64,000 nucleotides of DNA from Thermogladius sp023256015 (GTDB taxonomy: Archaea > Thermoproteota > Thermoprotei_A > Sulfolobales > Desulfurococcaceae): assembly GCF_051131135.1 (NCBI RefSeq), contig NZ_CP151274.1, forward strand, positions 558,001 through 622,000, in the 5' to 3' direction. Each line of letters starts with the position of its first letter. Position 1 is the first letter of the stretch. This document shows, piece by piece, positions 15,257-23,774 of this stretch. The position numbers and the translations under genes are program-made. The notes under the pieces were generated by a model. It had not been told where the DNA came from, did not search any database, and saw only the letters and a program-made list of their open reading frames with translations.

Positions 15257-16150
15257 TCACATGTGCTTCTTGACCCACTCCCAGTTCTTCTCTACGTACT
15301 CCTGTATACTCTTTAGTAATTCGTCGTCGATCCTCCTAAACCTGCCCTGCAGTTTTAAGTACTCCTCGACGGGCTTCCTCTTCGACGGGTCCACATAAGG
15401 TCTGCTTGGGCCCGAAAGATGGATCTTTCCATCGTAGTACTCGTAGAGTATCCAGAGCCCTGACTCTACAGCCAGCCTCGCGATCTTAACAGTGTACCTC
15501 GGGTCGAACCTCCACCCTATCGGGCACGGGGCGTGCAGACTTATGAACTTGAAACCCCTGATTTTACTGGCCCTAACGAGCTTGTTGTAGAAGTCGTGGA
15601 CGTAGCCTATGCTGGCTGTAGCTACGTATGGCACGCCGTGCGCTATCATGATCTTGGCCACGTCCTTTTTCTCCTCGCTCTTCCCTATTACTGGTGTAGT
15701 CGTTGTCCACGCCCCTCTAGGAGTCGAGGAACTCCTCTGAATACCCGTGTTCATGTAAGCCTCGTTGTCGTACATTATGTATATGAAGTCGTGGTTACGC
15801 TCAGCCGCACCGCTCAAGGACGCCATTCCTATGTCGGCTGTACCGCCGTCTCCAGCCCAGGCTATGACCTGGACGTCCGTAACACCCCGCTTCTTGAGGG
15901 ACTCCAAAACCCCCGAGGCTACTGCCGCTGCCGAAGCAAATGGTACGTGTATCACGCTCGCCCTCAAGGAGTTGCCGGGGTACATTCCCACGACGACCGA
16001 CGAGCAACTTGCTGGTATAACGAGTATCATCTTGTCTCCGAACACCGCGGAGAGAACCTTCCACGCTATCGGTATAGGGCAGCCCGGACAGGCTGCGTCG
16101 CCTGGCAACACCACGTCTCTGGCCTTGTAGGGTAGGGGTGGCCTGCTCAT
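15257..16150 (-). CDS. porB: 2-oxoacid (pyruvate):ferredoxin oxidoreductase, beta subunit
   Basis: The 297-residue subunit has the thiamine-diphosphate motif starting WAGDGGTADIGMASLSGAAE with DNEAYMNTG, and the cluster cysteines CPGCPIP near residue 21 and APCPIGW near 207. It binds TPP and a [4Fe-4S] cluster in the enzyme that oxidatively decarboxylates pyruvate or another 2-oxoacid to acyl-CoA with reduction of ferredoxin. It follows porA with a 4-base overlap. Pyruvate is the likely substrate, but the sequence alone does not exclude branched 2-oxoacids. Confidence 0.92.
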   Translation of the reverse strand: MSRPPLPYKARDVVLPGDAACPGCPIPIAWKVLSAVFGDKMILVIPASCSSVVVGMYPGNSLRASVIHVPFASAAAVASGVLESLKKRGVTDVQVIAWAGDGGTADIGMASLSGAAERNHDFIYIMYDNEAYMNTGIQRSSSTPRGAWTTTTPVIGKSEEKKDVAKIMIAHGVPYVATASIGYVHDFYNKLVRASKIRGFKFISLHAPCPIGWRFDPRYTVKIARLAVESGLWILYEYYDGKIHLSGPSRPYVDPSKRKPVEEYLKLQGRFRRIDDELLKSIQEYVEKNWEWVKKHM

Positions 16151-17343
16151 TTGACCACCTTACCTTTGTGGTACCACTCAAACACAATTACGTCGTCAGA
16201 CTCCACTTCGTGCACAAACCTCCTCAATATCCTCGAGAAATCGTCCGACGTGATATTGACGCCGCCGATCCCGGCGACCACATTCTTAATGTAGGGGGTC
16301 TTCCTCGCGTGCCTTAAGAATGAGGCAGCTGTGTCTAGGAAGATCGGGCCGTAAGACCCGAAGCTGACGGACCTGTCGAACACCACAACGCCTTTTGCCG
16401 AGTTGGCCTTCTCGAATATATAGTCCCCAGGGAAGGGCCTGTAATACCTGATCCTCATCAGACCGACGCTGTACCCCTCGTCGCGTAACTGCAGTATGGA
16501 CTCCATCAAGTCCCCTGACCAGGCTCCCATACTAATAGCAACGTACTTGGCGTCCTCGCACTTGAAGCACTCCACAGGTCCTTTGAAGGGTCTCCCACTA
16601 ATCTTCGAATACTCCTCTTCAACCTCCACTACGACCTTCCTAGCCTGCTCCATGGCGTTCTGTACATCCATAAAGAACTCCTCGGTGTCCTCCGGCGAGG
16701 CTAGGTTGCCTATCGCCAAGTGCTCACCGCCGTCGACAACGTACGGCTGCCTCCTAGGCCCGAGCCACTCGTCAACCAATTTTTGCTCCGGTACCTCAAC
16801 CGGCATGGAGGTATGGCCCAGTATAAACCCCTCAATCCCGACCATGACCGGCAAGTAGACTCTGGGATCTTCGCTGACCTTGAAAGCCTGCAACGTCAGG
16901 TCGAGGGCCTCCTGATTATCCATCGCGAAGCTCATAACCCAGCCTGTGTCCCTCTGATCCATGTAGTCCGTGTGGTCGGGCCAGATGTTCCACGGGGGGC
17001 CTATAGTCCTCGTAACGATACCCATGACCATAGGGGCGCGGGCCCTCGAAGCCCAGTGTACCACCTCGTGCATGTACAAGAGCCCCTGACTACTCGTGGC
17101 TGTGAATACCCTCGCCCCAGCGAGGGCCGCTCCGAAACAGGCAGCTAGTGCCGAGTGCTCCGACTCGACCCTTATCATCACGGCGTCTAGCTCGCCCTCT
17201 TCTATGAACTCCGCCAGCTTCTCTACCACGCTCGTCTGAGGCGTGATAGGGTAGGCTGCCACGACGTTTACTCTAGCAACTTTAGCCGCATACGCCAAGG
17301 CGTAGTTGCCTGTTAAGACTAGTTTCAACCCCACGGCCCTCAC
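16147..17343 (-). CDS. porA: 2-oxoacid (pyruvate):ferredoxin oxidoreductase, alpha subunit
   Basis: The 398-residue alpha subunit contains the YPITPQTSVVEKLAEF motif of the pyrimidine-binding domain and the RVESEHSALAACFGAALAGAR and TSSQGLLYMHE segments typical of POR/VOR alpha chains. It shapes the active site together with the beta subunit. The gene lies in the order G-D-A-B, overlaps porD by 4 bases and porB by 4 bases, and so is tightly coupled. Length is normal. Confidence 0.93.
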   Translation of the reverse strand: MRAVGLKLVLTGNYALAYAAKVARVNVVAAYPITPQTSVVEKLAEFIEEGELDAVMIRVESEHSALAACFGAALAGARVFTATSSQGLLYMHEVVHWASRARAPMVMGIVTRTIGPPWNIWPDHTDYMDQRDTGWVMSFAMDNQEALDLTLQAFKVSEDPRVYLPVMVGIEGFILGHTSMPVEVPEQKLVDEWLGPRRQPYVVDGGEHLAIGNLASPEDTEEFFMDVQNAMEQARKVVVEVEEEYSKISGRPFKGPVECFKCEDAKYVAISMGAWSGDLMESILQLRDEGYSVGLMRIRYYRPFPGDYIFEKANSAKGVVVFDRSVSFGSYGPIFLDTAASFLRHARKTPYIKNVVAGIGGVNITSDDFSRILRRFVHEVESDDVIVFEWYHKGKVVK

Positions 17344-17615
17344 TCCTCCGGGACCATTCTAATCGCGAGAACGGGGCAGACGTCCGCGCACAGACCGCAC
17401 CCCTTGCAGTAGTCGTAGTCGATCGAGACCCCGGTGTCGGGCTCGACCCTAATAACGTTGACAGGGCAGTGTATTTCACATAGGTAGCACCTTGTGCACC
17501 TACTATCGTCTACTACTGGTCTCTCGAGCCTCCAAGTACCCGTCTTCCCCGCTACCCCGACGAGGGGTCTCGCGATGGGCAACCTGTACTTCGAGGGCTC
17601 AACTATGACCTTCAT
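17340..17615 (-). CDS. porD: 2-oxoacid:ferredoxin oxidoreductase, delta (ferredoxin) subunit
   Basis: The 91-residue subunit carries two [4Fe-4S] cysteine motifs, CTRCYLCEIHCP and CKGCGLCADVCP, that pass electrons from the TPP site to external ferredoxin. The N-terminal 30 residues are the usual PorD extension. Its ATG overlaps the last base of the porG stop (TGATG) and it overlaps porA by 4 bases. Confidence 0.94.
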   Translation of the reverse strand: MKVIVEPSKYRLPIARPLVGVAGKTGTWRLERPVVDDSRCTRCYLCEIHCPVNVIRVEPDTGVSIDYDYCKGCGLCADVCPVLAIRMVPEE

Positions 17616-18187
17616 CAGACCACCCTAACAGTCTGCTCGTAAGCATCCTCCGAGGCCTTCGCGTTGACCTCGCCTACCCTCCCCCCGAAGTACCTCTTCA
17701 CAGCCTCGACCACCGCGTTCTTAGACACTATTCCTATAGCCCTAGAGAGCGCCCCCAACATACTCGTGTTGACTACAGGCCAGCCAGCTATTACTAACTT
17801 GTTTTTAACAGCTATCTCTGTAGCGTTCACAACGTATATGGAGTAGTCTCCTTCGAAGCGTATCTTGAGGTCTCGGGGTACCTGAGTGTGCGAAGAGTTC
17901 AACACGAGAACTCCTTTATCCCTGAGGCTGAACTGTGATACGTAGTCCTGCTGGACAAGCTTGCTATCCAATACCACTACAACGTCTGCTGTGTTGAACA
18001 TACCGTGCCTCAAAATCGGCTTCTTATCCACCCTCGCGTAAGCCGCTACCGGGGCTCCTCTTCTCTCGGCCCCGAAAAAGGGGAAGCCCTGGGCGTGTAG
18101 ACCTTCTATCATAGCGGCCTCGACGAGAATGTTGGCCGCTGTTACAGCTCCTTGCCCTCCCCGTCCTATAAACACTATTTCAAGCAT
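17615..18187 (-). CDS. porG: 2-oxoacid:ferredoxin oxidoreductase, gamma subunit
   Basis: The 190-residue gamma subunit has the RGGQGAVTAANIL motif, ARVDKKPI and the TDVVVVLDSKLV-like nucleotide-binding segment (here TADVVVVLDSKLV). It is the first gene of porGDAB. The start ATG has an SD GGTGG four bases upstream and a TATA box at 18230-18237 on the reverse strand, which gives a leader of about 20 bases. Confidence 0.93.
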   Translation of the reverse strand: MLEIVFIGRGGQGAVTAANILVEAAMIEGLHAQGFPFFGAERRGAPVAAYARVDKKPILRHGMFNTADVVVVLDSKLVQQDYVSQFSLRDKGVLVLNSSHTQVPRDLKIRFEGDYSIYVVNATEIAVKNKLVIAGWPVVNTSMLGALSRAIGIVSKNAVVEAVKRYFGGRVGEVNAKASEDAYEQTVRVV

Positions 18188-18229
18188 TAGTCCACCAATG
18201 AAGAACCATGCCTCGCCAGCATTAAAAAT

Positions 18230-18237
18230 CTTATATA
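18230..18237 (-). promoter_or_regulatory. TATA box for porGDAB
   Basis: The reverse strand reads GTATATAAG, a close match to the archaeal TATA consensus. A start about 26 bases downstream (near 18205) leaves a short leader with GGTGG before the porG ATG. Confidence 0.65.
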
Positions 18238-18292
18238 CGCGTATAGTGTTCTATGTTTCAAACGTATGCATTTGTGCTTAATCTACAAAGGT

Positions 18293-18343
18293 ACCACTCT
18301 TTATTACACCAAGTTCGAATAGTTGTAAAGGTGAAAGAGTGGT
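18293..18343 (+). promoter_or_regulatory. Leader hairpin covering the SD site of the small zinc protein
   Basis: ACCACTCTTT (18293-18302) and AAAGAGTGGT (18334-18343) are perfect 10-base complements; inside them CACC (18307-18310) pairs with GGTG (18330-18333). The 3' arm ends within GGTGGT (18341-18346), the likely ribosome-binding site for the TTG at 18351. This could be a translation switch; it is inferred only from base pairing. Confidence 0.5.
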
Positions 18344-18350
18344 GGTCTAG

Positions 18351-18593
18351 TTGACCATTTATTGGGAGAGGTGCGACTTCTGTGGGCAGCACAACGCCAC
18401 TAGGGAGTGTACAATGTTTCCCGGCAACTATGTCTGTCCGCACTGTTGTCTTGCCTGCATGAATAGGCCTGTTTGCCCCAACCCCGTGTGGAAATTCGCC
18501 TTCGAGCTGAGGCCCGCGACAAGGCCCACGCGCAAGACCGCGGGTAAGGAGGCTCTACTAGACCTACTCTCCAAGCTTGAAGAAGGAAAGTAA
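18351..18593 (+). CDS. Small cysteine-rich (zinc-binding) protein, unknown function
   Basis: The 80-residue protein starts with TTG, five bases after GGTGGT. Eight cysteines and one histidine lie in the first half: CDFCGQH, then REC, VCPHCCLAC and VCP. These probably bind two zinc ions. The C-terminal half is a basic linker (RPATRPTRKTAGK) and a short helix ending in LSKLEEGK. I do not recognise the family. It converges on the PCNA gene, three bases from its stop, and its leader has a strong hairpin. Confidence 0.7.
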   Translation: MTIYWERCDFCGQHNATRECTMFPGNYVCPHCCLACMNRPVCPNPVWKFAFELRPATRPTRKTAGKEALLDLLSKLEEGK

Positions 18594-18596
18594 ACT

Positions 18597-19367
18597 CTAC
18601 TCGACTCTCGGGGTCAGCCAGTATGCGATAGACCCTCCTCCTTCAAGCTCGAAGACTATCTTCATCGGCTTGTCGTTGTCGAACGAAAACGTGATATTCT
18701 TAGACGCCGAGGCAGCCCTAGTAGCTAGCCTCAGTAGGTCGATGCTGTAGCTGGCTTTCGCCTCGTCCACGGTCGAAGCCACGGAGATGAGGGGGGACCC
18801 CTCCTCGAGTACTGCCCTGTACTCCTTTTGTTGCTCACCCGAGTACACGTGGAGCTTGTTTTCTTTGAAGTGGAAAGTGGCGTAGTCGCCCACGGTTTTA
18901 AGGTCTCGTATGAGCAGCTTGAAGTCGCTGGCCAGCATTGTCACTGTGACTCCTAACTCGATGTCGAGGTCTGGCACCTCCTCTGGTATGCTCTGCTTGA
19001 GCTCTACGAAGAACGTCCTCTCCACGCCAGTCTTTTTGTTCCTGAAGACCGTCTTCAGTACACCGACCGATTTATCGAGTTCCAGTACCAAGACATCTGT
19101 TCTAGTCCCTCTCCTGAGAACTCTATTGAGATCCGATGAGGACACGACGAAGTAGTCTTCTGCTTCGAAATTGTACTCCTCGAAAGCCACACTCGGTATC
19201 TTGACTATGATCATTGCCGTTTTGTCGGGACTGAACACCTTTACCTCGAGAGCCTCGGGTTTTATGTAGAAAGGCGCTTCATCCGTGATCTTGACTATCG
19301 CCGAGGCTATAGACTTGAATTTACTACCAGACGGGTATGTCGCCCTAAACAAGTAGCGCACCTTCAC
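18597..19367 (-). CDS. pcn: DNA polymerase sliding clamp (PCNA)
   Basis: The 256-residue protein aligns with archaeal PCNA: an N-terminal ATYPSGSKFKSIASAI segment, an interdomain region near residue 120, and the C-terminal KNITFSFDNDKPMKIVFEL ... GGSIAYWLTPRVE that holds the PIP-box pocket edge. It tethers polymerases, FEN1 and ligase to DNA. The frame is open to 19526, but a GTG at 19367 lies 25.5 bases from a TATA box (19390-19396) and gives the normal length, so I place a leaderless start there. Some crenarchaea have three PCNA genes; only one is in this window. Confidence 0.92.
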   Translation of the reverse strand: MKVRYLFRATYPSGSKFKSIASAIVKITDEAPFYIKPEALEVKVFSPDKTAMIIVKIPSVAFEEYNFEAEDYFVVSSSDLNRVLRRGTRTDVLVLELDKSVGVLKTVFRNKKTGVERTFFVELKQSIPEEVPDLDIELGVTVTMLASDFKLLIRDLKTVGDYATFHFKENKLHVYSGEQQKEYRAVLEEGSPLISVASTVDEAKASYSIDLLRLATRAASASKNITFSFDNDKPMKIVFELEGGGSIAYWLTPRVE

Positions 19368-19389
19368 TAAATTATAAACTCCAGTATTG

Positions 19390-19396
19390 TTATAAG
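19390..19396 (-). promoter_or_regulatory. TATA box for pcn
   Basis: The reverse strand reads CTTATAA with its centre 25.5 bases before the GTG at 19367, as expected for a leaderless crenarchaeal transcript. A second T/A-rich element (TTTATAATTTA) lies too close to the start to act. Confidence 0.55.
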
Positions 19397-19409
19397 CTTG
19401 CATTAAAAG

Positions 19410-19427
19410 CAGGCGTTCGCACGCCTG
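19410..19427 (+). promoter_or_regulatory. 7-base inverted repeat before the 19444 gene
   Basis: CAGGCGT (19410-19416) and ACGCCTG (19421-19427) are exact complements around the loop TCGC. The repeat lies between a TTAAAAG element (about 19403-19409) and the ATG at 19444, so it could be an operator at the transcription start or a leader hairpin. Evidence is symmetry only. Confidence 0.4.
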
Positions 19428-19443
19428 GTAAGGGTAGTAAGCA

Positions 19444-19821
19444 ATGCAGATCAAAGTCGTAGTCGACTTCGCGGGGTCCCCGCACGTGGTTCTAGACAAG
19501 GAGAGCGCTGTACGCTTGCTGAGCACACTAGCCGAGGCTATGGGCTCTTCGAGGAACTTATCAGAGTCTATTAGAATTGTAAGTAACTTCGAAGAGTACT
19601 ACAGGTTGAGCAGGAAGAGGTTCGAGGAGTTCATATTCCCTCCTAAAGACCCCGCGGAGTCTCTAAGAGGGTACACCGTAGTTCAGAAGCTGAGGCTGAC
19701 CAAGAACGGAGGCGAGTACGTCGAGATAGTATTCGATAGGAGGATCAGGGTAGAACTTATAAAAGAGGCGCTAAAGAAGATAGGCTACGTTGACGTAACT
19801 GTAGAGAGGCAGAGCGTTTAA
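19444..19821 (+). CDS. Hypothetical protein
   Basis: I do not recognise this 125-residue protein. It has an N-terminal strand (MQIKVVVDFAGSPHVVLD), a central charged helical region (YYRLSRKRFEEFIFPPKD) and a C-terminal alpha/beta part ending IGYVDVTVERQSV. No cysteine clusters, signal peptide or membrane spans are seen. It is divergent from pcn and overlaps the end of the Rpo13 gene by four bases. Its codon use looks like that of its neighbours, so it is probably a real, slowly expressed gene. Confidence 0.6.
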   Translation: MQIKVVVDFAGSPHVVLDKESAVRLLSTLAEAMGSSRNLSESIRIVSNFEEYYRLSRKRFEEFIFPPKDPAESLRGYTVVQKLRLTKNGGEYVEIVFDRRIRVELIKEALKKIGYVDVTVERQSV

Positions 19822-20162
19822 GAACTAGACTCTCCTTTCTTACCCTTACGCTTAGTCCTCGCCCTTTTCTTCTTGCTCTCCACCTTTTTGCTTTTCTTGG
19901 ACGCGGTTGCTTTCTTCTTCTTGGCCTTTTTCTTTTTTACGGTCTTCGTGACCACCGGTAGGCTGACCACCGACTTTAGCGACTCTAGGCTCTCCTCCCC
20001 GGCTATGACTCTCTCCCACTTACGCGTGATGTCGACTAACTGCTCTAGCATTGCTATCTTACTAGGCGTTACTTCGACTTCCTCGGCCTCCTCTTCCGCT
20101 AACTCCTCGGCAGCCGGCTCCGTTGCTTCGGTAAGCTCTTCGCCCTCCTCCTCGTAGATCAT
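19818..20162 (-). CDS. rpo13: RNA polymerase subunit Rpo13 (probable)
   Basis: The 114-residue protein has an acidic N-terminal tail (Glu-rich, residues 1-30), a short helical core with SKIAMLEQLVDITRKWERVI and AGEESLESLKSV, and a Lys-rich tail of about 45 residues. This is the same three-part plan as Sulfolobus Rpo13, a crenarchaeal RNA polymerase subunit that contacts downstream DNA; the Trp of the core and the spacing to the Lys tail agree. Because the tails are low in complexity, the call rests mostly on the core. Confidence 0.7.
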   Translation of the reverse strand: MIYEEEGEELTEATEPAAEELAEEEAEEVEVTPSKIAMLEQLVDITRKWERVIAGEESLESLKSVVSLPVVTKTVKKKKAKKKKATASKKSKKVESKKKRARTKRKGKKGESSS

Positions 20163-20172
20163 GAGCTACACC

Positions 20173-22050
20173 TCAGCAAGTTGGTTTATATCTGGTTGCA
20201 AGGAATATATTTTCACTCCCTAGTAGCCCTACCAGGTAGTACCCAGGCTTAAGATTGGCTAGAGTCTTCTCGACCAGCCTACTCCTACCTGGCGGTCCGC
20301 CAGGTGACAGGATTCTAGCAGCGTAACTAACACTCCTCGGCTCTCCGAGACCAAACACCACTCTTATACCCGAGTTGACTATTATGGACTCCGGTAGCAA
20401 GTACGGGTTTTGGACAACCAATATCACGCTGAAGCCAAACTTCCTGCTCTCCATGTACAGTCTCGACATCACGTCTTCGACGGCCCTGCTCCTCATCAGC
20501 AGAGCCGCTTCGTCGAGAACTATGACAAGCCTCCGCCTTACAGACCTAGAGTACATCTCGCTCAGTACAAGCTGGAGGATAGCGTCCACGTAGATAAACC
20601 TTGTGTAGTCATCTGGTATGTCTGATAAGTTTATGATCGCGCTACCTTCGAGAGTCCACGAACCCCCACGTGTTGCCTGCGGTTGGTAGAAGGCCTCCTC
20701 TAGGGTCTTCACATATGGGAGTATGGACGAGCAGGAGGGTGTTTCGGAAGACTCGGACTCACACATCTCGACTAGATCTCTTAACGAGGGCGGCTCCCTT
20801 GTCCAAGTTCTCTCGTCCCCGTCAACTATACCCTTCCTCTCATACGCCTTTACGATCAATTCCTCGAGCGCCCTGCGCTGGAGGGGTCCCAGGTTAAAGA
20901 AGCTGGAAACTATGTCCGCTAGTCTACGCGCCCTCTCTCTAGGGGGGCTAAGGCCCAGGTAGAGGATGTTTACCTCCATCTGCCTAGGATTGATGCTTCT
21001 AGCTCCCAGGGTCTCGAGCAGGTCTACGTACTCGTTGTGAGGGTCAAATACCAGGACGTCCACGCCCCCTTGACTGGCGATATCTCTTACGAGACCCTTG
21101 ACAAACGTGGTCTTACCCATACCCGAGGACCCGGCTACTATCATGTGAGAGTTAACGAGTCTTCCAGGATCCAGCTTGAGAGGGGCTCCTAAACAGGCCC
21201 AGTACCAATCTTCGGCGGGTTCTTCGAACCCCTCTAGCTCCACGGGGCATATCCTCCTACCTCTACGTGCTACGCCTAGTCCGACCCCTAAGTTAAGGCC
21301 GTTCTCGCTCATCAGCCCACTCACACCCCCAAATCTGTAGCCGACGTCGACCGAGAGGCTGTAGAGGAGTTCGCTTAACAGAATCGCGGGCGCCAGCAGC
21401 CCTGAGGACGACACCGCAGCCAACTCCATCGCTTTGACCAGCTGAACACCTCCGCGACCGTCCGCGTGGACGGCTGTATAGATGTAAGCCGTGACAACGC
21501 CGAGGACGATGTTAGCAGGTAGCATAGGTAGAGCGTTCAGGGGTAGGTCGGTGACAGCGGAGGCGTAGAAGCTGACTATGTTGAAGACGGCTAACGAGTA
21601 GAAGTACATAGGAAGGGGTTCTACGAAGGCAGCCCAACCACGCTTTCCAACGTAGTTGATAGCACTTACAGAGCCCGTAAGGTACTTCAAGACGTCCACG
21701 TGTAGCAGCTTAGAGTAGACGAAGTACAGGGAGACGCCTGCCACGGTCGCTAGGTACACCAGGTTATCTAATGACGCGAGTTCGGCACTGCCCGTGGAGT
21801 ACACTACTAGGAAGTAGAGCCAAACACTGTTGAGAGCGCCTAGTACTACTGATGTGTAGACTATCGAGGCGACCAAGCCGTATACGACAGCAACGACTAC
21901 GGCTACGAGGGGGGCGAGTGCGGCGACCTGGAGGAGAGCCAGGTGTCCTCCCGATACCCCTGTTTTGGAAAAATAGTATACGTAGAAAGCCGAGAGAGTG
22001 AGCTCGGCGACCAGTAGTAGTAAAGCCCTAGGGGGTCTAGCTGAGAGCAT
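20173..22050 (-). CDS. Membrane-anchored HerA/FtsK-superfamily ATPase
   Basis: The first 230 residues contain about six hydrophobic segments; the rest is a cytoplasmic ATPase with Walker A AGSSGMGKTTF, a FDPHNEY motif, Walker B LVIVLDEAALL and a sensor VVQNPYLLPE. The plan of a membrane domain followed by a DUF87-type motor is like a coupling protein (VirD4/TraG) or an FtsK-like pump, but I see no specific family signature. It is the second ATPase of this superfamily in the window apart from CedB and could serve the Ced system or the type IV pilus region; that is inference. It lies between rpo13 and the MtnA-like gene on the same strand. Confidence 0.75.
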   Translation of the reverse strand: MLSARPPRALLLLVAELTLSAFYVYYFSKTGVSGGHLALLQVAALAPLVAVVVAVVYGLVASIVYTSVVLGALNSVWLYFLVVYSTGSAELASLDNLVYLATVAGVSLYFVYSKLLHVDVLKYLTGSVSAINYVGKRGWAAFVEPLPMYFYSLAVFNIVSFYASAVTDLPLNALPMLPANIVLGVVTAYIYTAVHADGRGGVQLVKAMELAAVSSSGLLAPAILLSELLYSLSVDVGYRFGGVSGLMSENGLNLGVGLGVARRGRRICPVELEGFEEPAEDWYWACLGAPLKLDPGRLVNSHMIVAGSSGMGKTTFVKGLVRDIASQGGVDVLVFDPHNEYVDLLETLGARSINPRQMEVNILYLGLSPPRERARRLADIVSSFFNLGPLQRRALEELIVKAYERKGIVDGDERTWTREPPSLRDLVEMCESESSETPSCSSILPYVKTLEEAFYQPQATRGGSWTLEGSAIINLSDIPDDYTRFIYVDAILQLVLSEMYSRSVRRRLVIVLDEAALLMRSRAVEDVMSRLYMESRKFGFSVILVVQNPYLLPESIIVNSGIRVVFGLGEPRSVSYAARILSPGGPPGRSRLVEKTLANLKPGYYLVGLLGSENIFLATRYKPTC

Positions 22051-22061
22051 GCTTCTAGGGG

Positions 22062-23126
22062 TTACCTCTCAACTGTTTTCCTCAGGTTCTCTTCGAAAGG
22101 CGGGTACACGACACCCTTCTCGGTTATGATAGCTGTTACGAGGTCGGGGTCCGTCACATCGAAGGCGTAGTTCAGCGCTTTGACGTTCTCAAGTGTTATG
22201 AGTCTCCCCATAACCGTTTTAACCTCCACGGGGTTCCTTTCCTCGATCACCACATCTCTGATACTCGACTTCAAGTCTATCGTACTAGTCGGGGCGGCGA
22301 CGTAGAAGGGCACGTTATTCCTCTTCGCGGCGAGGGCGATCATGTAGGTGCCTATTTTGTTCACCACGTAGCCCTCGCGCGTTATCCTGTCTGCCCCGAC
22401 TATCACTAGGTCTACTAGCCCTTTTCGTATAACGTAGCCGGCCATGTTGTCTGTTATCAGCGTAACAGGTATACCCTCCTTCACCAGTTCCCAGACGGTC
22501 AGCCGTGCTCCCTGGAGGAGAGGTCTCGTCTCGGTCGCTATCACCTTTATCTTCTTACCCCTATACCACGCAACGCGCATTATTGCCTCTGCCGTCCCGA
22601 AAGCCGACGTGGCTAGAGCGCCGGCGTTACAGTGTGTGAGTATAGTTGCCCCTTCCGGCACTAGATCCGCCCCGTACTCGCCGATTTTGATGTTTGCCTC
22701 GATATCCTCGTTTAGAATGTTCAAGGCCTCCTCCGTGAGGCTGCCCGCCAGACTGCGTGGGCCTAACCCAGCCGAAGCCATAAGCCTTCTCCTCATCCTC
22801 TCGAGAGCCCAGAACAAGTTGTAAGCTGTTGGCCTAGTCCTCCACAGCAGGTCGATGGCCTCGTTCAGCTTTTCCACGACGTTAGAGCCGTTCTCCGCGG
22901 CTAGCTTATTGGCGTACGCCGCTACAGCGAGAGCGGCTATGACGCCTATTGCTGGAGCACCCCTTACCTCCATCTCGACGATAGCCTTAGCCACCCTGGC
23001 GGGGTCGCTACTACATATAACCTCTTCCTCGAACGGGAGTTTCAGAGTGTTTATCCAGCAAACCTCACGCTTGGTCTCGTCCCACCACACAGCCTTGACC
23101 GTTAAAGGGTACTTGTGCGTATACAT
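22062..23126 (-). CDS. MtnA-type isomerase (methylthioribose-1-P / ribose-1,5-bisphosphate isomerase)
   Basis: The 354-residue protein belongs to the eIF2B-related sugar-phosphate isomerases. It shows VEMEVRGAPAIGVIAALAVA, the catalytic-cysteine motif THCNAGALAT and the catalytic-aspartate motif VIVGADRI. Members convert methylthioribose-1-phosphate (methionine salvage) or, in some archaea, ribose-1,5-bisphosphate in the AMP pathway. The N-terminal VWWDETKREVCWINT matches the MtnA group best. It lies 11 bases upstream of the membrane ATPase gene. Confidence 0.85.
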   Translation of the reverse strand: MYTHKYPLTVKAVWWDETKREVCWINTLKLPFEEEVICSSDPARVAKAIVEMEVRGAPAIGVIAALAVAAYANKLAAENGSNVVEKLNEAIDLLWRTRPTAYNLFWALERMRRRLMASAGLGPRSLAGSLTEEALNILNEDIEANIKIGEYGADLVPEGATILTHCNAGALATSAFGTAEAIMRVAWYRGKKIKVIATETRPLLQGARLTVWELVKEGIPVTLITDNMAGYVIRKGLVDLVIVGADRITREGYVVNKIGTYMIALAAKRNNVPFYVAAPTSTIDLKSSIRDVVIEERNPVEVKTVMGRLITLENVKALNYAFDVTDPDLVTAIITEKGVVYPPFEENLRKTVER

Positions 23127-23182
23127 TATAACACCTTGTTAAGTGTAAGTGATTTCAAGAAGAATATTTTAAGGTATGCTCA

Positions 23183-23686
23183 ATGAGCATAGTTGTAAGG
23201 GTAGACAAGAGCTCTTGTACAGGTATTGTAAAGGACGGTAACGTTCAAGAGCTCGAGGAGAAGTGGTTTGGGGAGAAAAGCGGTGACGTCCTAGTCCTGA
23301 ACGTTGTTGAACTATCCTACCTGCTGCTGACCGGGAGAGCCGTCGCCGATGTCGAAGGTAGGGCCGTGAGGAGCTTTGAAGACCTCATGAAAACGTCTGT
23401 GGAGTGCTTTAAGGACTACTCCTGGTCTAACCTGGTCGTCTACAAAGACCTGAGAGACAGAGGGAGAAGAGTCAGAATAGTAGACAAGAATACTTTCATG
23501 GTGAAAGACAAGCACGGTGATATCAGACTAGTTTTGGTCCTGGAGGAGAAGAGCCGGCTAGGAGTCAAGGACATACTCGAATTCGCGGAGAAGTCCACTA
23601 GGAACAACGTGTCCCCCATCGTCGCCGTGGTGAGTCTCCAGGGGGAGGTAACGTACTACGAGGTTCATAAGATCGAGCCCGTATAG
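23183..23686 (+). CDS. tRNA-splicing endonuclease, structural (beta-type) subunit
   Basis: The 167-residue protein has an N-terminal domain with LNVVELSYLLLTGRA and a C-terminal endonuclease fold: LVVYKDLRDRGRRVRI, then SRLGVKDILEFAEKSTRN, then IVAVVSLQGEVTYYEVHKI. This is the EndA order, but the catalytic His-Ser and Tyr of the active subunit are not in the expected places, so I read it as the non-catalytic partner of the crenarchaeal alpha2-beta2 enzyme. The window itself holds an intron-bearing tRNA-Thr, which would be a substrate. HisS and RtcB, another tRNA splicing enzyme, lie just downstream. Confidence 0.72.
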   Translation: MSIVVRVDKSSCTGIVKDGNVQELEEKWFGEKSGDVLVLNVVELSYLLLTGRAVADVEGRAVRSFEDLMKTSVECFKDYSWSNLVVYKDLRDRGRRVRIVDKNTFMVKDKHGDIRLVLVLEEKSRLGVKDILEFAEKSTRNNVSPIVAVVSLQGEVTYYEVHKIEPV

Positions 23687-23774
23687 AGAGGAGGGGGCTG
23701 TACCAGAGTAAAGCTGTTTGACGTAGTTTTATCAGTGAGTATCCCAATTAACATGTGAAGGCCAAGGGACCTAC

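Noticed and set aside
15533..16135. Open frame of 200 codons on the + strand inside porB
   Set aside because: Antisense to the TPP-binding motif of porB; a shadow frame.
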